40,590 nt of DNA from Scenedesmus sp. ARA3. Its lineage: Eukaryota; Chlorophyta; Chlorophyceae; Sphaeropleales; Scenedesmaceae. Below, in pieces: positions 33,279 through 40,590 of this stretch (the stretch's first letter is position 1; every line of letters begins with the position of its first letter). The position numbers and the translations under genes are program-made. The notes below the pieces were generated by a model. The model was given only the letters and a program-made list of their open reading frames with translations, was not told where the DNA came from and did no database searches. The stretch is taken from the NCBI GenBank assembly GCA_004335835.1, contig RWJK01001925.1, forward strand, positions 60,484-101,073, written 5' to 3'.

Positions 33279-33694
33279 CATGTGCAACCTGCCAGGGAAG
33301 ACACTCACCTCGACAGGCTGCAAGAGCTCAAGACTTCGGTTCAAGGTGCGCAGAAAGGGAGCTGTTGGCCCGATCAACATGCTAGAATACTATGATATTG
33401 TGTAATAGCTTGTTTGAGACATTGGTCGACCGCAGCTGCTGCTACTAGTGAAAGTCAGCGAACTGTGAATTTGCTACTTCACCGAGCAGCGCCAGGCTTG
33501 ATCGTCACCAATGTCAGCTCATCAATACATGATCATGTTGCTGGTATTGATTTCTACTCTGTCGCTGACCCATGTGCTGCTGCTGCCGCCGCCAAATGCA
33601 GGCGCCTTTTTCCAACCACTCAGTATCTACAGTATCCTCGACCATCCCGTCAAACAACCTCCCAGCCACCGGCTCCCATCAGCAATCAGTCAAC

Positions 33695-34615
33695 ATGCAG
33701 TCCCGCAGCTCTTCCTGCATGCGCAGTGTCAGCTCTACCATGCTACTGCTGGCCTTGCTGGCAGCTGCAGCAGCATCTGTCAGTGCCCGCCCCAGCAGAC
33801 AGCTGCTAGGTGGCAAGTCAGGCGACTTCAGCAGCCTCATTGACAGCAAGCACGCTGCAATGGAATCCCTGCTGACTTCAAAGGCCGAGCAGCTCCTCCA
33901 CAAGAAGCAGAAGCTGCACACCGGCAAGTCCCAGCTGCCTCTGGCGATCCACATGGACCAGCAGATTCCTGCAGTCAAACCCAACCCCAGCAACCCCCCA
34001 ATGATCCTTGCCAACCCCAGCCAGCCCCCTGTGCTGCTGCCTGCCACAGAGGTCAAGCACTCCAAGCACGACAAGAAGGTCAAGCACGCCAAGTTTGACT
34101 TTGAGTCAAAGTTTGACCACAAGTTTGACCACAAGGACCTGCTGCAGCTGCCCGTGCCAGCCGTCATGACCAGCCTCCCCAACCCCAGCCAGCCCCCCAT
34201 GCCTCTTCCTGCAAGCACCAAGCTCTCCAAGCACGACAAGAAGGCACTGAAGATGCAGCTCAACCTCGCCGCCAAGCTGGTCAAAGATTGCGACGATGAC
34301 AAGTTTGACCACGACAAGAAGGACAAGCACGACAAGCACTCGATGAAGGTTGACCAGGTCATTCCTGCAGCAGTCAACCCCAACCCCAGCAACCCCCCAC
34401 TGATCCTTGCCAACCCCAGCCAGCCCCCTGTGCTGCTGCCTGCTGCTCATGTGAAGGCTGGTAAGCTGAGCAAGCATGCGAAGAAGGCCCTGAAGGCTGC
34501 TGCAAAGCTGGCAAAGGCACACGGTGTGGACATTGATAAGGCTGCTGGTGTGAGCGTTGCTGATGTTGTCATGCGCAAGGAGCCAAAGTTTGACGGCCCC
34601 TCCCTGCTGGGTTAG
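33695..34615 (+). CDS. Secreted Lys/His/Asp-rich protein with Pro-rich repeats (intronless)
   Basis: Single open frame of 306 aa. The ATG at 33695 has a CAAC context; upstream in-frame starts are poor. A signal peptide is clear: positive start (MRSVSST), hydrophobic core LLLALLAAAAAS at about 17-28, likely cleavage after VSA at about residue 31. The mature chain alternates two module types. Proline modules of the form NPSNPP-x-ILANPSQPP occur at about 97-112 and 230-245, with a shorter LPNPSQPPM at about 161-169. Basic/acidic modules carry SKHDKK (about 123-128 and 178-183), three FDHK/FDHD-type units (about 140-146 and 204-208) and DKHDKHSMK. Nothing identifies an enzyme. I infer an extracellular or cell-wall structural protein, perhaps ion-binding through its His/Asp/Lys clusters. 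Codon use is strongly C/G-ending and regular, no CAG tracts occur, and there is no intron. In all these it differs from its neighbours and resembles a highly expressed gene. I recognise no family. Confidence 0.85.
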   Translation: MQSRSSSCMRSVSSTMLLLALLAAAAASVSARPSRQLLGGKSGDFSSLIDSKHAAMESLLTSKAEQLLHKKQKLHTGKSQLPLAIHMDQQIPAVKPNPSNPPMILANPSQPPVLLPATEVKHSKHDKKVKHAKFDFESKFDHKFDHKDLLQLPVPAVMTSLPNPSQPPMPLPASTKLSKHDKKALKMQLNLAAKLVKDCDDDKFDHDKKDKHDKHSMKVDQVIPAAVNPNPSNPPLILANPSQPPVLLPAAHVKAGKLSKHAKKALKAAAKLAKAHGVDIDKAAGVSVADVVMRKEPKFDGPSLLG

Positions 34616-35800
34616 GTTTGCATGTGCAGCCAAGGAAGCAGTGTTGCAGCGACAGCAGTGCATGTTTAGTGTGAGCTGCTTCTCGCAATGCTGCGGTTAC
34701 AGTGACAATGGGTGAATTTGTTGTTCCCAATTGATGAACATGCAGCCTGTGCAGCTTCTGATGCTCATGCTCAGCTCCGTCCAGGCGGTTGTTGTGCACA
34801 GCATCGCATTGTGCACTTGTCGCTACTGCAGTGATTAATTGTGCAGTAAGCATCTCAAGCTGGTCCCGCTCAGTCACGGCATGATTGGCTGCAGCTGTTG
34901 CGGGCAACACATTGATCCCAGTTTCCTGTGCAGAATGTTTTAGACAGTGTGCGTGGCAGGGCTTGCTGTACAGATCCTGTGTGTGGCATAAACCTGGATC
35001 TCACCATGTAAGCATGACGTGCTAAGTTCAACTCAATTTTATGCTGGTGGTACTTACACCAACCCTGGACAAGGGTCAGCTTGATGCAACAGTTGAATGC
35101 CTGCTTCTGTCAGGCGATTTGTGACCGAGGATAGAAGTGTATGACAGGAGACCGGCATATGGGTTGACAGTGACAGCTCAATGTAACAAGCTGAAGTATG
35201 TGTACTGTATTTCCAGGGAAGCTGGTGCTGCTTTGGCACGTGCATGCAAGCACGCTGCCAATTGGCGGTGTCACTACTTGGTTACAAAAGGCACGCGGGC
35301 TCAATATATCGTTCACATTTATAATCAAACCAGCCTGCCAGATCCTTTTGCAGAAGCAATCTACGTTGAACACAGCTACAGCGATGCCAGACTGGCATCC
35401 ATATACTTATTCATGTGTACTGCTTGTACTTGCACGCACCAAGTGGCTTTTCTGGATGCTCTGCTGCTTGGTCTGCTAACCCCTGGCAAATCTTGTAATT
35501 GCAGCAAATGCTGGCAGCAGGATGGCAGACGATCCGCAAGTCACACAGCCATAAGCTGCTAGTGCAACTACAGCACCCTTAGGGCAACAGCATGTAACAG
35601 GTTTTCCCCCGGGAGCGTCTACACTGCTTGTGCGTTCATCCCAGTATCTAAAAGGCTAAAGCATTTGGACATTCTTGAATAGTATGATCTACGTGATAGA
35701 AACCGTAGACATAGCCCTGTGAGCGTGTAACTTAGGGGCCGAGTGCGTCGGCCATCAACATGCAGGCTGTAGCTTAGTACTAGCAGCAAAGCAGGCAATC
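34616..35800. other. Intergenic, no gene recognised
   Basis: 3' flank of the secreted-protein gene and 5' flank of the CCCH gene. Short frames here lack splice or homology support. Confidence 0.5.
35007..35011 (+). terminator. Candidate poly(A) signal TGTAA
   Basis: TGTAA occurs 392 nt after the stop codon at 34615, a plausible distance for a green-algal 3' untranslated region. Another TGTAA lies near 35182. Chance occurrence cannot be excluded. Confidence 0.3.
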
Positions 35801-36055
35801 ATGCCGCACGTCCGTAAAGCCGATGTTCTCGGCGTCGTGCGGCAGCTATGGTCAACAGGCACCATCGAGGATGAAGCCAAGTTGATCCTGGTGCGTGCAG
35901 CAGTAGCAGCAGTGCCAGGCACAGTCACGGCCTGCTGCTTTTCCTGCAGCCCCATGAGAGCTGTTTGTTGCTGGATCGCAGGCAGAGCAGCTGATCAATG
36001 AAACATGGGAGGGCAAGAAGAGCGGCATACCCATGAACCAGGCTGGTGAGCATCA

Positions 36056-36102
<47 letters not shown>

Positions 36103-36462
36103 CCAGTGCATCAGTGCACCAGTGCACCAGCTGTAGCAGCACCATCACCTCCTTCAGATGTTTTCGATGCGTGTTGTTGCAATGGCTGCAATTGTGCTGA
36201 TCTGACACGCGGCTTGGCGAGAGGAACTTGACCTCATCTGTACCGCATCATCAGGCTGGCAGTACAACCAGGCAGGAGTTGCAAATTGGGTTTCTTGAAT
36301 TCACACTGCAATGCTCAGACAGTGCATATGTTCAGAACGCGCTGTTGCACGCATAGCTCTGCACTTGCCAACATCGCAGTGAGAGAGACAAGAGATGTGA
36401 GAGTGACATGTGGGTCCTGGCACCATCCACAACAGTGTGAAGCATGTGTCTGCCATTCCACC

Positions 36463-36506
<44 letters not shown>

Positions 36507-37126
36507 AGGCGTGCCTGTAAAGGCAGCACTTGGTGAAAGATGGCTGGGCGCCAAGGAGCGCATGGCCCAAGGTGCGGTTAACACGCTGTTGTAAACATCC
36601 AAATGTGATCAACAGCAACCCTTTTTGATTTACTTCAAGTGTGTTTTGACTGGTTGCAAGCTGATTTACTTTCAGTTCAAATGTTCCTACTGGTTCGAGT
36701 CTGAAATAGCTCACCAGCACGATTACAAATCAGCAGCATCCCCTTGCACCAGCGAGGAGGCACAGCAAGCATCAGAGTGATTCCTACATGCAGGGCACCA
36801 CCAGTAACAGGGGCAGCAGCAATTTTTTTAGTGTGTCACATCTTGCCGTATGCTGCTGGTTGTGCAGGCAAGCCACCCCTGGGCGTGCTCCTGGCTGAGG
36901 ATCCCTACTTCATCTGAAAGACTGCTGTACTCTTGTACCACTGTACTGCTGTTCAAATGTACTGCTGCACTGCTGCACCGCTGCACTGCAGGCAAGCCAC
37001 CCCTGGGTGTATTCCTTGCTGAGGACCCTTACTTCATCCTGAAAGACATGGGCGGCAGCCACCTGCATGTGCAGCTGCGGGTCAGCCGCTTGGCACAGCT
37101 CATCGGCAATGCAGGTGCGGTTGTGT

Positions 37127-37157
<31 letters not shown>

Positions 37158-37226
37158 AGGGTAGCCTGTGCATGTGCGCAGCAGCTGGCCGGTGCAGCTC
37201 CTCTGTAATGCAGTTGCGGTGATGTC

Positions 37227-37301
<75 letters not shown>

Positions 37302-37380
37302 GCAGGGGTTGGTGTGTGCATGTGCAGCTGCGCGACAGCGCCTGGCGCAGCTGAAAGGCAATGCAGGTGCGGTGACGTAC

Positions 37381-37433
<53 letters not shown>

Positions 37434-37434
37434 G

Positions 37435-37473
<39 letters not shown>

Positions 37474-39611
37474 GCACTAGCAGCGGCGGCAGCAGCAGCA
37501 ACCGGGGCAGCCACCTGCATGTGCAGCTGCGCGTCAGCCGCCTGGCACAGCTCATTGGCTTTGCAGGTGCGGTGATGTCAGAGCAGCAGCAGCAGCAGGG
37601 GTAGGTATGTGCATGTGCAGCTGCGCACCTGCCGCCTGGCACAGCTCATCAGCAACGCAGGGGTGGTGACGCCACAGCAGCAGCAGCAGCAGCAGCAGCG
37701 GCGGCGGCAGGGGTAACCTTGGAGCAGTGGGAATAAGGGTAGCAGCAGCAGAAGGCAGCTACGCGCGGAGACACATGCACGTGCAGCATGCGTTGCATGG
37801 ACAGCAGAGCTCATCTGCGGTCCTTATCTGTCAACTCCACGCAAATGATACGTCCTGCCCTGCTCTGCTGCTGTTTCCCACAACCGCAACAGAGCTCATC
37901 AGCCAGTACAGGAACTCCGCAAGCAGCTCCGGCCCCGGCAGCAGCAGCAGCAGCAGCACCTCAGCCGCCGGCAGCAGCAGCAGCAGCAGTGCTGCGGCTG
38001 GCGGCAGGCAGGGCCGGGTGCAGATGAACTCTGAGGGTCTTCCACTGAGGCCAGGGGTGGCCCCCTGCCAGCATTACTTGAAGCACGGTTGGTGCATCTT
38101 CAAGCACGACTGCTGGTACAACCACCCTGAGCGGTGAGGCCTGTAAGAGATTTTAATTGATACACATGTTGCTTGCTTGTGTTTGAGCAGTAGAAGTTGG
38201 TGCATCTTCAAGCAGGACTGCTGGTACAACCACCCCGAGCGGTGAGGCCTGTAAGAGAGTTTTATTGATACACATGTTGCTTGCTTGTGTTTGAGCAGTA
38301 GAAGTTGGTGCATCTTCAAGCAGGACTGCTGGTACAACCACCCTGAGCGGTGAGGCTTGTGTATAGGAAATGTAATGCTGCTGTTGCTTGCATAAAGCGT
38401 GTGTGGAGGGGATGGGGTTTGGGGTTTGGTGGTGGGGGGGGGGTGAAGGTTGGACGGGCCGGGCAAGCAGGACTGCTGGTACAACCACCCTGAGCGGTGA
38501 GGCGCTAAGCAGTGCTGCTGCTGCTGCTGCTGCTGCTGCCCCAGTCCCGGCAAGCGCAAGGCTACTGCCACATCTCCCGCCGCCAGCTTGCAGCAGCGCA
38601 CCTTCTTCACTGAGAGCCACCTTGAGCCGGGTGTGATGCTGCGCAACGGAGTCAACCCGGTGCGGCCAGGGGTGCGGCCCTGCCAGCACTACCTGCGCCA
38701 AGGCTGGTGTGTGTTCAAGGCCAAGTGCAGGTGCGGGGTCTGCTGCGCTGTTGCCTTACGCGTTGGCTTGTGTTTCAGCAGCTTCCCACAGGCCAACACA
38801 CATTGAAACAAGATAACAAGCACAGCACGCAGCGCAGCTGCACTCGGCCTTGAACGGCGGCCGTGCGGACGCTTCATCAAGCAGGGCTGGTGCGTTTTCA
38901 AGGCCAAGTGCAGGTGCGGTGTGTGCTGCTTCTGCCGTGTGGGTTTGCTGCATGCGGCTCTGCTTGCAAAAATGGAGTGTTCTTGAAGCAGCAGCGTTCG
39001 TCAACAGGTGCATTGGGGCTATCCTTGATATTACTCGACATCCTGATTGCATTCAATCAAGCAGCAGAAGCAGCAGCATGTACGCGTCCCACGTATGAAT
39101 GTGTTGTACGATAGATGTTACTTGGCTGAGGTGTGGTGCTGAAGCGTTCCTGTCCGTGCTGCTCAGCACCGCTGTGCCTGTCCAATTGTTTCACCTGCAC
39201 GCTTGCTTTGAGCACAGCGCGTGAACAGCCACCCTTGCCAAGCTGCTGCTAACCTCAACAACTACTGACAGCATTGTTGTGCCATCGTTACACCTGCAGG
39301 AACGACCACCCAGACCTCACAGACGCCGCTGGCAGCAGCAGCAGCAGCAGCGCCGCGCGTGCTGCTGCCAACCGACCACTCGCATTGCTCGCTGCTGCTG
39401 CGCCTGCAGGAACGACCACCCGGACCTCACAGACGCCGCCGGCAGCAGCAGCAGCAGCAGCGCCGCGCGTGCTGCTGCCGCCAGCCCTCAGCCTCAGGAT
39501 GGGCCTGAGGAGAGCCTCGTGCGGCAGCCGCCGCAGCAGCTGCTGCTGGGGCTGCTGATCGACTCGCTGTGGCCGCCACGCGCCAGCAAGGACAACTACG
39601 TGAAGGGGCAG
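35801..39611 (+). CDS. CCCH-type tandem zinc-finger protein, 5' part (7 exons; continues past window)
   Basis: Exons 35801-35890, 35982-36045, 36509-36571, 36992-37114, 37893-38133, 38587-38730 and 39410-39611 join in phase to 309 codons. The last ends in phase 0 at CAG/GTGCGT, so the gene continues downstream. The N-terminal about 113 residues (MPHVRKADVLGVVRQLWSTG..., GKPPLGVFLAEDPYF, SHLHVQLRVSRLAQLIG) look well ordered, but I do not recognise them. A Ser/Ala linker follows, then two fingers of C-x8-C-x5-C-x3-H type: C172/C181/C187/H191 and C226/C235/C241/H245, both with the QHYL-x-x-GWC-x-FK signature. The second is split by an intron between its last Cys and His. Such fingers usually bind single-stranded RNA, so a role in mRNA metabolism is likely but unproven. 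Exon 7 ends with LLLGLLIDSLWPPRASKDNY. Of two near-identical exon 7 starts (39300 and 39410), only the second keeps frame to that end. Every intron from the second on contains exon-edge copies or triplet tracts. Confidence 0.85.
36058..36506 (+). repeat. Paired (GCA)15 and (CTG)14 tracts at the two ends of one intron
   Basis: Intron 2 of the CCCH gene (36046-36508) has (GCA)15 at 36058-36102, 12 nt after the donor. It has (CTG)14 at 36464-36506, directly before the acceptor AG. In the transcript the tracts are complementary over about 42 nt and could bring the two splice sites together. Confidence 0.9.
36866..36922 (+). repeat. 5'-edge copy of CCCH-gene exon 4 with a frameshift
   Basis: The acceptor and about 15 codons of exon 4 (GKPPLGVFLAEDPYF) are repeated about 120 bp upstream. 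One C has been lost in the copy (TTCATCTGAAAGAC against TTCATCCTGAAAGAC), producing an immediate TGA. Inclusion of this copy would terminate translation. Confidence 0.85.
37126..37715 (+). repeat. Four decayed exon 4 3'-edge copies separated by CAG tracts
   Basis: After the functional donor (37114/37115), copies of the exon end (HVQLRVSRLAQLIGNA plus GGTGCGGTGATG) recur at about 37160-37225, 37318-37380, 37503-37580 and 37612-37670. Each is followed by a CAG run, the longest at 37230-37305. The third copy is the best preserved (SHLHVQLRVSRLAQLIGFA). Confidence 0.85.
37382..37432 (+). repeat. (ATC)17 microsatellite
   Basis: Seventeen uninterrupted ATC triplets inside intron 4 of the CCCH gene, directly after an exon-edge copy and directly before a CAG tract. 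This is the only non-CAG triplet array of this size in the window. Confidence 0.97.
38190..38502 (+). repeat. 108-bp tandem copies of CCCH-gene exon 5 3' edge
   Basis: The end of finger 1 (GWCIFKHDCWYNHPER plus donor GAGCG/GTGAGG and about 60 nt of intron) is repeated with a constant 108-bp step, landmarks at 38089, 38197 and 38305. A shorter copy lies at 38466-38502. Copies read IFKQDCWYNHPER, still a valid half-finger. Confidence 0.9.
38843..38916 (+). repeat. Copy of CCCH-gene exon 6 3' edge with variant finger
   Basis: The segment encodes RPCGRFIKQGWCVFKAKCR with an intact donor CAG/GTGCGG. It is related to the functional RPCQHYLRQGWCVFKAKCR but differs at five residues. It lacks an obvious acceptor, so it is probably a decayed copy. 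A third half-finger exon is the alternative. Confidence 0.65.
39292..39385 (+). repeat. 5'-edge copy of CCCH-gene exon 7
   Basis: The acceptor CCTGCAG and start of exon 7 (NDHPDLTDAAGSSSSSSAARAAA) occur at 39292-39371 and again 110 bp later at 39402-39480, differing at about four bases. Only the second copy is in frame with the rest of the exon. Confidence 0.9.
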
Positions 39612-39764
39612 GTGCGTGGGTTTTGTGGTTGACTTATTGCTTTTGATTTGCGCTGAGAGCTGATGCTCGATGATTTTTGCACGTCATGTTCTGCTGAATG
39701 GTGTGCTGGGTCGTTGAGCGGAGGGTTGCAGCGGGCAAGGGGCTTCAGGTTTGGGGGCTTGGGC

Positions 39765-40390
39765 CATGCAGCAGCAGCTGCTGGGGCTGCTGATCGACTC
39801 GCTGTGGCCGCCGCGCGCCAGCAAGGACAACTACGTGAAGGGGCAGGTGCGTGGGTTTTGTGGTTGATTTGCGTGTTCGATTCGTGCAGAGATCTTGAGA
39901 ATGAGGGTCTCTGCACTGCGGGTCGCGCTCGGTTTTGTGTTGGGGCCATGAGCGGGGGGTTGCCACGCACCAGCAAGGACAGCTACGTGAAGGGCCAGGT
40001 GCATGGGTTGCCGTTGGGTTGTGATTTTGTTCAAGTGTGTTATTATAGCTGTGAGGGTTGGGCTGAGGGGGTTCTGCACCGCAGGTTGTGTTGGGTCTGG
40101 TACTAGGGCGTTGCGCCAGAGGTTGCAGCGGGCAAGGGGGCGCTGGTTTAGAGGCTCGGGGTTTGGGGGGCTTGAGTGATGCAGCAGCTGCTGCTGGGGC
40201 TGCTGATTGATTCGATGTGGCCGCCACGCGCCAGCAAGGACAACTACGTGAAGGGCCAGGTGCGTGTGTGCTTGGGGAGGTGGGTTTAGGAGCTGGGTTT
40301 GTGTGCTTGGGGTGGTGTGCTGGTGTGCTGTGTGCTGGTGTGCTGTCCGCCACGCGACAGCAAGGACAACTAAGGCAAGATCCAGGTGGG
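39765..40390 (+). repeat. Four 3'-edge copies of CCCH-gene exon 7
   Basis: The exon end (LLLGLLIDSLWPPRASKDNY plus VKGQ and donor GTGCGT) is repeated at 39768-39860, 39960-40005, 40176-40268 and 40346-40390. The first and third are long and nearly unchanged with intact donors. The fourth has a stop (AACTAAGGC). 40391-40590 is G/T-rich with short direct repeats (GTGCTGTGGGCT). Confidence 0.9.
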
Positions 40391-40590
40391 GCTTTAGGAG
40401 CTGGTTTTCGTGCTGTGGGGTGGCGTGGTGGGGGTTTTGCACTGGTGGCTCTTGTGCTGGGCGGGTGTGCTGTGGGCTAGTATGCTGTGGGCTGGTGTGC
40501 TGGGGGTTCTAGGAGCTGCGTTTGCTGCAGTCACGGCTGTGTGCTGGGGGTTTCCCATTGGTGGTTTTGTGCCCAGGGGGCGCGGGAGGG

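Noticed and set aside
33679..34413. 244-codon open frame antisense to the secreted repeat protein
   Set aside because: It mirrors the regular codon pattern of the plus-strand gene, which has a signal peptide, modules and a TATA box. The antisense frame has no such support.
39292..39409. First copy of CCCH exon 7 as the functional exon
   Set aside because: Reading through from it puts the downstream SLVRQPPQQLLLG segment out of frame. The second copy keeps frame to a good donor.

Overview
The window is nuclear DNA of a eukaryote, most likely a chlorophyte green alga. The evidence is GC-rich sequence saturated with CAG/CTG triplets, many short exons with GTGCGT/GTGAG donors and GCAG acceptors, proteins rich in Gln/Ala/Ser homopolymers, and a plant-type RING protein. 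A sphaeroplealean such as a Scenedesmus or Monoraphidium relative is a guess. I saw no rRNA, tRNA, CRISPR array or bacterial operon. Exon models below were built by hand: each junction is GT-AG and the complete models keep reading frame throughout.

Layout. At the left edge there is one exon of an unrecognised, possibly secreted protein (minus). Next is a four-exon minus-strand gene (1999-6229) for a very long Gln/Ala/Ser/Pro-rich protein of unknown function. From 7880 to 17310 (minus) lies a complete 17-exon gene for the catalytic A subunit of the vacuolar H+-ATPase (615 aa), the most certain call. Divergent from it is a three-exon leucine-rich-repeat gene (18952-21274, plus). A tandem array of about 86-bp units (21885-23330) and a degraded DEDD-type exonuclease-like pseudogene (24872-26104) follow. 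A plant-type RING finger gene (28483-31078, minus) and an intronless secreted Lys/His/Asp-rich repeat protein (33695-34615, plus) come next, divergently arranged. The right end holds a CCCH zinc-finger gene (35801 to beyond the window, plus).

The striking property is in the introns. In almost every multi-exon gene here, on both strands, exon ends together with their splice sites have been copied locally one to four times. Copies of the 5' exon edge lie upstream of the exon and copies of the 3' edge lie downstream, in all states from identical to nearly erased. One copy in the V-ATPase gene differs from its parent only at synonymous sites. The introns also carry strand-oriented triplet tracts, with CUG in the sense RNA just before acceptors and CAG just after donors. 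In one CCCH-gene intron both are present and could pair. These two patterns are the main candidates for something undescribed.

The genes do not form a pathway. They are neighbours with housekeeping (proton pump), ubiquitin, RNA-binding-like and extracellular roles.
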